Shown here: in pieces, positions 6,845 through 14,706 of the stretch
How positions within the stretch are numbered: the first letter of the stretch is position 1
Layout: each line of letters begins with the position of its first letter
NCBI GenBank assembly: GCA_036782775.1
Contig: DAIPYJ010000012.1
Coordinates: 1-64,000 of the forward strand
Origin: CF-13 sp036782775
GTDB taxonomy: Bacteria; Chloroflexota; Dormibacteria; CF-121
Reading direction: 5' to 3'
DNA length: 64,000 bases
Program-made: the position numbers and the translations under genes
The notes under the pieces: generated by a model
The model's input: the letters and a program-made list of their open reading frames with translations, nothing else
Databases searched by the model: none
Told to the model about the DNA's origin: nothing

Positions 6845-9412
6845 TTGACCTTACGGTTGCCGCCTGTTGCCGCGGGGTCGCCGTTTGCCCACCGGGCACC
6901 GGACATCACGGCGGTTCGCCTGCATGTGTGCGCTGCGGAACAGAGCCAGGCGGAGACGCTCCTCGCCCATCTCGGCGAGGACGCCTTGATGCCGCTATTG
7001 ACCGAAGCCACCGAAGGTGACGGCTACGTCGACCTGAAGAGTGCACCGGTGCGCTACACGCTGAATCTCCAGAAACGCACCGAGACCAGCATCGAGCGGT
7101 TCGGGCTGGTCGGCCAGCTGTTCGGCCTTCCGGGCCGTGACCTGGCCTTCGTCGTCGAGCGCGTGCAGCCTGACCCCGACCCGACCAAGGACGCGGGCGA
7201 CGTCCTCACGGTTGAGGTCGCTGAGGTGGTGCGCGAGCGGCCCAGCTATGTGCCGGAAGACGATTGGGTCCGGCGGCAGCTGACCGCGCTGGAAGAGGCC
7301 GGGAACCTGCCGCTGGTCATGGGTGGCCAGGCTTTTGCCAACCATGAGCGGCAGTGGCTGGCCTGGCAGGCGGAGCAGGACGCGCGGCCTTACGAGGCGG
7401 AGAGCGAGGGCGTGATCTGCAGCAAATGCGAGAGCCTGCAGCCCAACGGCGCCAAATGCTCGGTGTGCGGCGCCACCAACGGAGACCGGGCTGCCGGCGC
7501 CTTGATCGTCCTGAGCCGGCGGGGCGGCTTCAAGGAAGGCGATCGGGTCGTCATCCGCCCCACCCATGGCGCCGAGCGTGAGGGAGCGCTCCTGCGCAGC
7601 GAAGGTGGTGGCCGGCGCTGGCTGGTCAAGCTTCGCGATGAGGGCGTCCTCGGCCCGGGCACCATCCGCCCACAGCCAATCACCGCGGTGGTGGAGGTCC
7701 AGCAGCGGACCTTGAACGGATTTGCCAATGGCGACATCAGCCTGCGGCGAGTCGCGGCGCTGCTGATCGCGCCGGATGAGGTCCTGCCTCCATCTGCCGG
7801 CGAGCTACAACCGTTTGATGAGCGCCTGAATCCGAGCCAGCAGCAGGCGGTGCGCTGTGCCGTCAACCTCTACCCCGGCAGCATCCAGCTGGTCCAGGGC
7901 CCGCCGGGCACGGGCAAGACGACCTCGATCGTCGAGACGGTGCGGCAGTTGGTGGCACGCGATCCCAACGTCCGGATCCTGATGACCTCGCATGCCAACA
8001 CCGCCGTCGACAACGCGCAGGAGCGCTTGCAGGGCCTCGAGTCGTTGCGCATGGTGCGGATCGCCGAGCCCGAGAAGGTCGATCCGAAATTTCGGGCCAG
8101 CATCGTCGAGGCCGACGATCCGCGGGTGCGCAATGCGCACGTGGTGTTCGGCACCGTCAACCGCATCGCGCTCGCCTGCAAAGAGGCGGAGATGTTCGAC
8201 TGGCTCATCCTCGATGAGGCGAACAAGGTGCGATTCACCGAAACGCTGCCGCTGCTGCGGCTGGCGCCGCGCTGGCTGCTGGTCGGCGACCACCGGCAGC
8301 TGCCCCCCGTCCTGGATGAGAGCGCGGCCGCCTTTCCGGTCGACGATGACGAGGCCAAGGTGATGGTCCGCGACGCCAGCTTCTTCGAGCTGAGCTGGGC
8401 GGTCATCCCCGAGACAAACCTGATCATGCTCGACGAGCAGTACCGGATGGCGGCGCCGATCGGGAATTACGTCTCGGTCGCCTCCTACGACGGCCGGCTG
8501 CGGAATTCGCCTGAGATGGCAGCGCTGCGCTCGCCGCTGCCCTGGCCCTTCAATCGAAATCTGACCTGGTTGACGATTCGCGGCCGCGAGAAGAAGAGCG
8601 GGTCGGGCAGCCTGTCGAACCGCGCCGAGATCGAGGCGGTCGGTCGTGTCGTGCGGCACCTGCAGCGGCTGGGGCTCGACTACCTGCGGGTCGCGGTGAT
8701 CGCGATGTACCAGGACCAGGTCACCCAGCTGAAGCGCGAGCTGCGGATGGTGGCGCTGCCGGGGCTGGCGGTCGACACCGTCGACGCGTTCGAGGGCGAG
8801 GAGGCCGACGTCGTCATCCTGAGCCTGGTTCGCAGCAACGAGGCCGAGCGGATTGGATTCCTGAAGAAGGCGCAGCGATTGAACGTCGCCATCTCGCGTG
8901 CCAAGCAGCTGCTGGTCGTGGTCGGCGACATCGAGACCATGACCGGGCGCGAGGGCCAGGACCTGTACCGGCCGTTGCTGGAGCACATCGAGCGCGAGGG
9001 ACGCGTGGCGGGCATCGGCGCCGTGCATGCGATGGACCAGGCGGCGGGCGGTCGCCGGCGCGGCGATCGTCGCCGGCAGCGCGTCGGAGCCGGCGGGCGG
9101 CGGCGCCGGGAGGGATTCGGGTCGCGTCCGCTCCCGGCGGGAGCGCCGGTCGGCGGCAATGGGGCGGAACCACAGGAAGGACAAGCGGTGGTTGCGGAAG
9201 GCGGGGTGGCCGTGCCCTCGCCGCCACGGAAGTATCGACGACGGCGTGGCCGGCGCCGCGGTGGGTTTGCTGGCGGAGGCAACGGGGTTGCCTCGGGCGG
9301 ACCGGCCGGTAACGGCGCAACCGCTGCCGACGGGCCACCCGCTGCCGGTGAGGGGAATGCCGCTTCGGTCGAGCGCGAGCCCGCGATCCAGGCCGCCGAA
9401 CGGACGAGCTGA
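6845..9412 (+). CDS. UPF1/Dna2-like superfamily 1 helicase with zinc ribbon and Arg/Gly-rich tail
   Basis: Predicted 855-residue SF1B nucleic-acid helicase. A family-unassigned N-terminal region (1-185) is followed by a zinc ribbon of four cysteines (CSKC ... CSVC, about 191-208). The motor carries the Q motif LNPSQQQAV (~328), Walker A GPPGTGKTTS (~351), motif II DEAN (~457), motif III GDHRQLPPV, motif IV DEQYRM, motif V VDTVDAFEGEEADVV and motif VI LNVAISRAKQ. The last 70 residues are rich in Arg and Gly (runs such as RRRRGRRRGG), like RGG boxes that bind RNA. TTG at 6845 is chosen because AAGGAG ends 5 nt before it. It is the first gene of an operon with a DUF1684 protein and an SDR. Confidence 0.85.
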   Translation: MTLRLPPVAAGSPFAHRAPDITAVRLHVCAAEQSQAETLLAHLGEDALMPLLTEATEGDGYVDLKSAPVRYTLNLQKRTETSIERFGLVGQLFGLPGRDLAFVVERVQPDPDPTKDAGDVLTVEVAEVVRERPSYVPEDDWVRRQLTALEEAGNLPLVMGGQAFANHERQWLAWQAEQDARPYEAESEGVICSKCESLQPNGAKCSVCGATNGDRAAGALIVLSRRGGFKEGDRVVIRPTHGAEREGALLRSEGGGRRWLVKLRDEGVLGPGTIRPQPITAVVEVQQRTLNGFANGDISLRRVAALLIAPDEVLPPSAGELQPFDERLNPSQQQAVRCAVNLYPGSIQLVQGPPGTGKTTSIVETVRQLVARDPNVRILMTSHANTAVDNAQERLQGLESLRMVRIAEPEKVDPKFRASIVEADDPRVRNAHVVFGTVNRIALACKEAEMFDWLILDEANKVRFTETLPLLRLAPRWLLVGDHRQLPPVLDESAAAFPVDDDEAKVMVRDASFFELSWAVIPETNLIMLDEQYRMAAPIGNYVSVASYDGRLRNSPEMAALRSPLPWPFNRNLTWLTIRGREKKSGSGSLSNRAEIEAVGRVVRHLQRLGLDYLRVAVIAMYQDQVTQLKRELRMVALPGLAVDTVDAFEGEEADVVILSLVRSNEAERIGFLKKAQRLNVAISRAKQLLVVVGDIETMTGREGQDLYRPLLEHIEREGRVAGIGAVHAMDQAAGGRRRGDRRRQRVGAGGRRRREGFGSRPLPAGAPVGGNGAEPQEGQAVVAEGGVAVPSPPRKYRRRRGRRRGGFAGGGNGVASGGPAGNGATAADGPPAAGEGNAASVEREPAIQAAERTS

Positions 9413-10080
9413 TGGTTGCCGGCGGTGAGCCGGCCGTTGGCGAAGGCGATCCACAGCGCTACCTCGACCTGGTCGATTGGCGCCGGCGCGTGGGTGATCT
9501 CTACCGCCTGACCGGACCGACGGCGGTGCAGGAGTTTCGCCGGGGACGCGACGCCCTCTTTCGGAGCCATCCGCAATCGCCGCTGTCAGAGGCAGCGCGA
9601 CAGCGATTCAGCGGGCTCGACTATTTCGACCATGATCCGTTGATGCGGATCGGATGCACGCTGGAAGCCGCATCAGAGGGCGGGGAGATCGAGATCGACA
9701 CCGGCGGCGAAGACGGCGTCATCACCTATCGGCGCGCCGGCCGCCTGCGGTTTGCCATCGTCGGCACGGCCTGTCAGTTGACGGTGTTCAGCCTGGTGGG
9801 CTACGGTGGCGGACTGTTCCTGCCGTTTCGCGATGCGACCTCCGGCCGCGAGACGTATGGCGGAGGCCGCTACCTCTTCGATACGGTCAAGAACACTGAC
9901 GGCCTGGCGTTAGAAGTTCGTCCCGGCTCGGCCGAGGTCATCATCGATTTCAACTACGCCTACAACCCCTCGTGCGCCTACGACGCCCGCTGGGCATGTC
10001 CGCTGGCGCCGCGCGAGAACTGGTTGACGCTGCCGGTTCGCGCCGGGGAGAAGGTTTTTGGCGCCGGCGGCAATGGCTAA
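9412..10080 (+). CDS. DUF1684 domain-containing protein
   Basis: A 222-residue soluble protein with the DUF1684 hallmarks: an N-terminal WRxxR region, the central GGGRYLFDT and the C-terminal signature DFNYAYNPSCAYD ... CPLAPRENWLTLPVRAGEK. The family is widespread and lacks an assigned activity. Its ATG overlaps the helicase stop codon by one base (TGATG), so the two are almost certainly translationally coupled. The first 50 residues include repeated basic clusters. No signal peptide is seen. Confidence 0.85.
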   Translation: MVAGGEPAVGEGDPQRYLDLVDWRRRVGDLYRLTGPTAVQEFRRGRDALFRSHPQSPLSEAARQRFSGLDYFDHDPLMRIGCTLEAASEGGEIEIDTGGEDGVITYRRAGRLRFAIVGTACQLTVFSLVGYGGGLFLPFRDATSGRETYGGGRYLFDTVKNTDGLALEVRPGSAEVIIDFNYAYNPSCAYDARWACPLAPRENWLTLPVRAGEKVFGAGGNG

Positions 10081-10855
10081 CACCGCGCTCATCACCGGGG
10101 CCTCGGGCGGGATCGGATACGAGCTGGCCCGTGTCTTCGCGCAGCACGGCTTCGACTGCGTGCTGGTCGCCCGCAGCCGTGACCTGCTGAGTCAGCTGGC
10201 ATCTCGGCTTGAAGCCGAGCATCGGGTAAAGACCCTGGTACTGGCCAAGGATCTCTCGCGGAGTGCAGCCGTCGACGAAGTCTTCGAGGAAGTCACGGCG
10301 GCGGCAATGACGGTCGAAGTGCTGGTGAACAACGCCGGCTTCAGCGTCTTCGGACGATTTGCGGAAACCGACCTGACGAGGGAGCTCGAGCTGCTGCAGG
10401 TCAATGTCGTCGCGCTCACCGCGCTCACGAAACTCTTTTTGCCGGCCATGCTCGCGCGGCGATCGGGTCGAATCCTGAATTTGGCGTCGACGGCAGCCTT
10501 CGAGCCGGGACCCTTGATGGCCGTGTATTACGCCTCCAAGGCCTATGTGTTGTCGTTCTCCGAGGCGCTCGCCAACGAGCTCCGCGCCAGCGGCGTGACG
10601 GTCACCGCGCTCTGTCCCGGCCCGACGCGGACTGGCTTTCAGGCGCGCGGCGGACTTACCGAGTCGAAGCTGGTGCGGGGGGAGATTGCCGACGCACGCT
10701 CGGTGGCGGCGGCCGGCTATGCCGGACTGATGGCCGGGAAGACGGTGGTGATCCCAGGCTTCACCAACAAGCTGGTTCCCTGGATGGCGAGGCTGTTACC
10801 GCGCCGGGTTGTACCCGATATCGTGCGGCGCGCGCAGGAGCGAGTCGGCCACTAG
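10073..10855 (+). CDS. Short-chain dehydrogenase/reductase (classical SDR)
   Basis: NAD(P)-dependent oxidoreductase of about 260 residues. The Rossmann nucleotide motif TGASGGIG is at the N-terminus, NNAG about residue 87, and the catalytic Ser/YxxxK appears as YYASK. The set resembles the DltE/YqjQ-like group, substrate unknown. The ATG at 10073 gives the conventional SDR N-terminus (MANTALITGASGG) and overlaps the DUF1684 gene by 8 nt; a TTG at 10058 with a better placed GGGGAG is the alternative and would add five residues. It is the last gene of the helicase operon. Confidence 0.88.
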   Translation: MANTALITGASGGIGYELARVFAQHGFDCVLVARSRDLLSQLASRLEAEHRVKTLVLAKDLSRSAAVDEVFEEVTAAAMTVEVLVNNAGFSVFGRFAETDLTRELELLQVNVVALTALTKLFLPAMLARRSGRILNLASTAAFEPGPLMAVYYASKAYVLSFSEALANELRASGVTVTALCPGPTRTGFQARGGLTESKLVRGEIADARSVAAAGYAGLMAGKTVVIPGFTNKLVPWMARLLPRRVVPDIVRRAQERVGH

Positions 10856-10876
10856 TCGACCGACATCGCGAGCGCG

Positions 10877-11182
10877 TCAGTCGAGCGGCCGCTGGCGGAG
10901 GAGTGAAACCCGAAAGGGGCGGAGTTCGCCGCGGGCAAGGCCACGCGCAATGGTTGGATCTTCCTCCATGATCCGCCGAGCGGTGGCCTCGTCGGGAGCA
11001 TCGATAATGACGAGCCCGGTGTTGGTTTTTCCGAGCGTGGGGCCGGCCAGCACCAGCGTCCCTTCGGCGTGCAGGCGTTGCAGGCGAGCGAAATGTTCGC
11101 TCCAGACCTGGTCCTCCTCCGGCGTCATGGTGTCGGCGAAGTTGTCGCGCGGTGGGTGAATGAAGTAGATCCACTCAGACAT
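10877..11182 (-). CDS. YCII-related domain protein
   Basis: A 101-residue protein with the YciI-like ferredoxin-fold: WIYFIHPPRDNF at the start, a central EHFARLQRLHAEGTLVLAGP with the family's conserved His and Gly-Pro, and DEATARRIMEEDP near the end. Family members are small cytosolic dimers of uncertain activity, often fused to or next to other enzymes. Its ATG overlaps the nitrobindin stop by 8 nt, so the two form one operon. Confidence 0.85.
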   Translation of the reverse strand: MSEWIYFIHPPRDNFADTMTPEEDQVWSEHFARLQRLHAEGTLVLAGPTLGKTNTGLVIIDAPDEATARRIMEEDPTIARGLARGELRPFRVSLLRQRPLD

Positions 11183-11675
11183 TTCGTTCGCGTCTCTCCG
11201 ATGTCGCCCGCTCGAACCTGACCCTTAGATGGCGGACCGGTGCGATGCCCTCCATGCCCATGGTGGTTTCGGCGTGGAGGGATTCGCCTTCGAGCCAGTA
11301 GGAGCGGCTGATGGAGGTGACTGGTTTGGCGGTCGGCGTACGTGCGACGTTACTGCATTCGACGTCGACGCGATTTCCTGTGATTCGTCCGAGCGAGATT
11401 TCGGCGTAGCCGATCGGTTGGGCTATCACGAATTCGACACGGCCCTCACCGACGACGCGAAGATAGCCGGCTTCGGCATGCATCGGTTGGCCAGTATCGA
11501 TCGCCTCGGTTCGCTGGCTGTAGATGAGGAACGGTTTGCCATTGTGCGTGAAGCGAACTTCCTCCCGGTAACGGAACGGCTTGATGGTTGGGTATTCGCC
11601 TTCGCCCTCGCCGCGCCAGGTTCCGATGAGGAAGGCAACGGGCTGCAGGGCGGCGTGGAGATCCGTCGCGAGCAT
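11175..11675 (-). CDS. Nitrobindin-family (FABP-like) heme-binding protein
   Basis: About 166 residues forming the ten-stranded nitrobindin/THAP4-type barrel. The diagnostic start LIGTWRGEGEGEYPTI is present, as is the second conserved block RYREEVRFTHNGKPFLIYSQ. In characterised members the barrel binds ferric heme and reacts with NO or peroxynitrite. The ATG at 11675 is preferred over an upstream TTG at 11702 because a TACGAT hexamer sits 7 nt before it and the TTG would run into the tRNA-Arg gene region. It is followed by the YCII gene. Confidence 0.85.
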   Translation of the reverse strand: MLATDLHAALQPVAFLIGTWRGEGEGEYPTIKPFRYREEVRFTHNGKPFLIYSQRTEAIDTGQPMHAEAGYLRVVGEGRVEFVIAQPIGYAEISLGRITGNRVDVECSNVARTPTAKPVTSISRSYWLEGESLHAETTMGMEGIAPVRHLRVRFERATSERRERNV

Positions 11676-11682
11676 CGCCCCA

Positions 11683-11688
11683 ATCGTA
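11683..11688 (-). promoter_or_regulatory. -10 hexamer of the nitrobindin-YCII operon
   Basis: TACGAT on the minus strand, 7 nt before the ATG at 11675. It lies between the tRNA-Arg 3' end and the coding region, so the operon need not depend on read-through from the tRNA. Confidence 0.45.
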
Positions 11689-11703
11689 GGGAAGGAGGGC
11701 AAC

Positions 11704-11777
11704 TGCCCTCGGCAGGACTCGAACCTGCGACGCCCGCCTTAGGACGGCGGCGCTCTAATCCACTGAGCTACGAGGGC
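11704..11777 (-). tRNA. tRNA-Arg (anticodon CCT)
   Basis: A 74-nt cloverleaf can be drawn by eye. The acceptor GCCCTCG pairs perfectly with CGAGGGC; the D stem is GCTC/GAGC, the anticodon stem CCGCC/GGCGG with loop GTCCTAA (T33, anticodon CCT, A37), and the T stem GCAGG/CCTGC with loop TTCGAGT. The discriminator is A; CCA is not encoded (GTT follows). It reads the rare AGG arginine codon. Confidence 0.95.
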
Positions 11778-11820
11778 AATGGGCGGCCGCACCGGAGAGG
11801 GTATCATTGCCTTTCGCCAG

Positions 11821-11898
11821 CGGGGCGTAGCTCAGCCAGGTTAGAGCGCACGGTTCGGGACCGTGAGGCCGGTAGTTCAAATCTACTCGCCCCGACCA
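11821..11898 (+). tRNA. tRNA-Pro (anticodon CGG)
   Basis: A 78-nt cloverleaf including an encoded CCA. The acceptor CGGGGCG pairs with CGCCCCG, with the C1-G72 pair typical of bacterial tRNA-Pro. The anticodon stem CACGG/CCGTG encloses TTCGGGA (anticodon CGG), and the T stem GGTAG/CTACT (one G-U) encloses TTCAAAT. TATCAT 13 nt upstream may be the -10. It is divergent from tRNA-Arg, 43 bp away. Confidence 0.95.
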
Positions 11899-11951
11899 CT
11901 GCAAATTGTGTTCCGCCTCCAAAGCAGGACCATAATGCGCACGCCGCTCGC

Positions 11952-12389
11952 CTAGGCCATTTCGCTCACACATGAGTAGATCCGAGCCTGCATCTCATGG
12001 GGTGGCTCTGGGCTGATTTTGCCTTCGAGCACGCAATAGGTGTCATTCAGCCATCGATAACGTTCGTCCTCCGCCTCGAAGAGGACCCCAAGCAGTTGCC
12101 GACCTTGGCGCCCGGCCGGTGTATCGACCCAGACCGTGCGGCCGGCAAAAGAAAAGAGAATGTCTGACCCGTCGTCCGTCTTGATCGCGCCCTCCACCGC
12201 CGGCAGCATGGCGCGGTCGTTGCGGCGCCGTGGATGATTGACGCCCTGGAAACGTCCCCGAAGCCTGCCCCCGACCACCGTGCCGTCGACCTCGCCGTAG
12301 CCGGCGCCTTGCTCGCCGCCGTATGGCCTGAGAAGTAAAAAGTCGCTGCGATATCGAAGACGAAGCTCGCATAACAGCTCAAGACGCAC
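11952..12389 (-). CDS. DUF3237-like protein
   Basis: A 145-residue protein resembling the DUF3237 family. Recognisable blocks are YGEVDGTVVGGRLRG, GVNHPRRRNDRAMLP, IKTDDGSDILFSFAGRT and DERYRWLNDTYCVLEG. The fold is a small beta barrel; no activity is established. The GTG start at 12389 has GGGAGG 7 nt upstream. The window shows no partner gene, since the neighbour downstream on the other side is a tRNA. Confidence 0.7.
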   Translation of the reverse strand: MRLELLCELRLRYRSDFLLLRPYGGEQGAGYGEVDGTVVGGRLRGRFQGVNHPRRRNDRAMLPAVEGAIKTDDGSDILFSFAGRTVWVDTPAGRQGRQLLGVLFEAEDERYRWLNDTYCVLEGKISPEPPHEMQARIYSCVSEMA

Positions 12390-12422
12390 TCGAACACCTC
12401 CCTGAATCCGTTGAACGAGTTC

Positions 12423-13262
12423 CTAGCCCATCGCGACCAGCGCAATTCCCCCGACGATGGCGAGCGCTCCCGCGAAGCGAAGCCAGGCGCCGCGCCGCTC
12501 TCGGAGCCGCCAGATTCCCCACGCCGTCACCAGCACGATCGCCGACTCGCGCACCGGCGCGACGACGGCGAGGGGCGCCACACTCAAAGCAAACAGAATC
12601 ATGAAATAGGTCGCGGTCATCAGCACCCCGACCAGGAGGGACCGCCGTGGCTCGACCGACAGCCTGGCCCGGGCGACCCTCCGGACCCGGGTGTAGCCAA
12701 GCAGCAGCAGCGCCTCGAAGAACCATAAAAACCACCCGTAAAGCCAGGGCGACGTCAGGCGCACGCCGACCCTATCGACCGAGCTATACGCCGCGATCAA
12801 AACCCCGGTGATCAACGCCGGGACCACAGCGGCAGACGCCGGCGTCGGCCGCCGAATCAACCAGATCCCTGCCAACAGGAGAATGACACCGCCCAGCGCC
12901 CATCCCCCGACCTGCTCTCGCAGCAGCAACAGGCCCACGAGCACCGCCAGCAGGGGCGCGGTTCCCCGCGCGATGGGATAGACCAAGGACAGCTCCCCGC
13001 GCTCGTAGGCGCTGGTTAACGCGATGAAATACAACAGCTCCAGCACGGCGGAGCTGATAACCACCGGCCACACCGCCAGGGGCATCCCGGGCCGCCCCTG
13101 CAACAGCCACACCACTGCCACCACCGGCAGCGCGACGAGCGTGCCGTAGCTCGTCGCCCGCGCCGCCAATGCCAGCGGCCCCTCCGAGGCCTTCAGCAGG
13201 GCGTTCCAGGCGGCGTGGAAGACCGCAGCGACCAGGATCAGCAGCAGGAGGGCGGGAGACAA
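12423..13262 (-). CDS. DMT-superfamily (EamA) transporter
   Basis: About 279 residues with ten hydrophobic segments in two EamA repeats, each ending in the LLxREQ / LxERR pattern (VGLLLLREQVGGWALGG and WRLRERRGAWLRFAGA). Family members export amino acids, nucleosides or other metabolites; the substrate cannot be inferred. The TTG at 13262 is chosen because TAGACT lies 7 nt upstream and the protein then begins at the first helix; an upstream ATG at 13355 would add a non-membrane stretch and overlap the divergent Ku gene. Confidence 0.8.
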   Translation of the reverse strand: MSPALLLLILVAAVFHAAWNALLKASEGPLALAARATSYGTLVALPVVAVVWLLQGRPGMPLAVWPVVISSAVLELLYFIALTSAYERGELSLVYPIARGTAPLLAVLVGLLLLREQVGGWALGGVILLLAGIWLIRRPTPASAAVVPALITGVLIAAYSSVDRVGVRLTSPWLYGWFLWFFEALLLLGYTRVRRVARARLSVEPRRSLLVGVLMTATYFMILFALSVAPLAVVAPVRESAIVLVTAWGIWRLRERRGAWLRFAGALAIVGGIALVAMG

Positions 13263-13336
13263 CGAGCGCAGTCTAGCCGCGCCCTGACGATCGGGCGATG
13301 GCCCTTGCAGAGAACGTGATACTCTTGATATCAGGT

Positions 13337-14185
13337 ATGGCGGCACGCACTCCACGCTCCATCTGGTCCGGCACCATATCCTTCGGCATGGTGAGCATCC
13401 CGGTGCGCCTCTACACCGCCACCGAGTCGCACGACGTCCACTTCCACCTGCTGCACAAGGCGGACAATGTCCGGCTCAAGAACATCCGGTGGTGTCCCAA
13501 GCACGAGAAGGAAGTCCCCTGGGAGGACACGGTCCGCGGCTACGAGTACGCCAAGGGGAAGTATGTCCCCATCACCGAGGACGACCTCGAGCACCTTCCA
13601 GTTAAAACCGTCCACTCGGTCGAGATCTCCGACTTCGTCAAACTCGAGGACGTCGATCCCATCTACTACGACAAGGCGTACTACCTGGCGCCGGAGGAAA
13701 CCGGCGCCAAGGCCTTCGCGCTGCTCCGCCAGGCGCTTGAAGAGACTGGTCGCGCGGCAGTCGCCAAGGTGGCGATTCGCGATAAAGAGAACCTCTGCCT
13801 GGTGCGCCCTTACGAGGGCGTGCTCTCCATGGAAACCATGCTCTATGCGAACGAGATCCGGTCGACCGAAGACCTCGAGGTCGACAGCGCCAAGGTCTCG
13901 CCCAAGGAACTGCAGATGGCGATCTCGCTGATCGAAAACCTGAGCGATACCTTCGACCCCGAGCGCTATGAGGATGAATATCAGGCCGCGCTCAAGAAGG
14001 TGATCAAGGCCAAGGTCGACGGCGCGCCGCTGCCCGAAGCGCCGAGCGCGAAGGAAGGCAAGGTCGTCGACCTGATGGAAGCGTTGCGCGCCAGCATCGA
14101 GCAGACCAAAAAGAAAGGGCGCGCCGCACCAACCAAGAAGAGCGCGCGCCGGCAGACGTCCGCCCGCCGCCGCAAGACCGCCTGA
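13337..14185 (+). CDS. ku: Ku homodimer protein for non-homologous end joining
   Basis: DNA double-strand-break binding protein of 282 residues. The N-terminus RSIWSGTISFGMVSIPVRLYTA is the Ku signature, followed by the core FHLLHKADNVRLKNIRWCPKHEKEVPWE and a long beta-barrel ring region. The tail from about residue 262 is lysine/arginine-rich (KKKGR ... RRRKTA), the extended basic C-terminus that in bacterial Ku promotes DNA bridging. No ligase D is in this window. The ATG at 13337 follows ATCAGGT; an upstream GTG-free extension to 13298 is unlikely. Confidence 0.95.
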   Translation: MAARTPRSIWSGTISFGMVSIPVRLYTATESHDVHFHLLHKADNVRLKNIRWCPKHEKEVPWEDTVRGYEYAKGKYVPITEDDLEHLPVKTVHSVEISDFVKLEDVDPIYYDKAYYLAPEETGAKAFALLRQALEETGRAAVAKVAIRDKENLCLVRPYEGVLSMETMLYANEIRSTEDLEVDSAKVSPKELQMAISLIENLSDTFDPERYEDEYQAALKKVIKAKVDGAPLPEAPSAKEGKVVDLMEALRASIEQTKKKGRAAPTKKSARRQTSARRRKTA

Positions 14186-14190
14186 GCGAA

Positions 14191-14206
14191 GCCGCCAACG
14201 GGCGGC
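14191..14206. terminator. Hairpin between convergent genes
   Basis: GCCGCC-AACG-GGCGGC, a 6-bp GC stem with a 4-nt loop between the ends of the Ku gene and the small membrane gene. There is no T tract, so it is at best a weak terminator. Confidence 0.35.
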
Positions 14207-14222
14207 GAAAGAACGCCCCGGG

Positions 14223-14438
14223 CTACTGCCAGAAGAGGTGGCCGAGCAGCATTCCGATGACAACCGCGACCACGTAGCTGAGCCGCGGATAGGCGCGCAT
14301 CACCGACCGGATCAGGTTCGTCATCGGGTCCTGGCCTTTCCCGAGCGCGATCGTCTCGTTGAGCATCACCAGGAACAGCGCCCCGACGAAGATCGTGACC
14401 AGCAGCGACAGGATCGAGCCGGGATTAATCTGCAGCAC
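14223..14438 (-). CDS. Small two-helix membrane protein, paralogue 2
   Basis: A 71-residue protein with two hydrophobic helices (about 8-28 and 53-68) separated by a short loop containing a basic patch. It is clearly related to the protein encoded just upstream: both share LLVT-FVGA-FL in helix one and end helix two with GHLFW or GHFLW. Its ATG overlaps the upstream paralogue by 14 nt. Family not recognised. Co-transcription with the OpuC-type ATPase suggests a role at or near that transporter, but this is inference. Confidence 0.65.
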   Translation of the reverse strand: MLQINPGSILSLLVTIFVGALFLVMLNETIALGKGQDPMTNLIRSVMRAYPRLSYVVAVVIGMLLGHLFWQ

Positions 14439-14706
14439 GCGCCTCCCTTACCTCTCCAAGGCGACGCGGCGCCGGAGCGAGTGGTCCAGTCGCCGATCCC
14501 CAGAGGAAATGGCCGATCGTGATCCCGGCAAGGATCGCGACCACGAACGCCCAACCGGGAAAGGCGTGCACCATCTCACGGAAGTAATCACTGATCGGTT
14601 TGTTCCCGGTGAACAGCGCCCAGGTCTCAAACAGCATCAGCAGGAAGATGGCGCCGACGAACATCGTGACCAGAAAGGAAAAGAGGTTTCCCCGATTGAG
14701 GATCAT
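14425..14706 (-). CDS. Small two-helix membrane protein, paralogue 1
   Basis: A 93-residue protein with helices at about 9-27 and 52-68, a 20-residue loop (TGNKPISDYFREMVHAFPGW) between them, and a polar tail after GHFLW that its paralogue lacks. The ATG overlaps the last codons of the ABC ATPase gene (TGA at 14703-14705), a typical translational coupling. No assigned family; tandem duplication with the next gene is evident from the shared FVGAxFL and GHxFW-type motifs. Confidence 0.65.
   Translation of the reverse strand: MILNRGNLFSFLVTMFVGAIFLLMLFETWALFTGNKPISDYFREMVHAFPGWAFVVAILAGITIGHFLWGSATGPLAPAPRRLGEVREARAAD

Noticed and set aside
6825..6848. Seven-codon frame (MRHKERH) overlapping the helicase TTG start
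   Set aside because: Its TGA overlaps the TTG start and it contains the Shine-Dalgarno sequence, but seven codons by chance are common and nothing else supports it.
7805..9454. 549-codon minus-strand frame across the helicase
   Set aside because: Antisense to the helicase motor with all its motifs.
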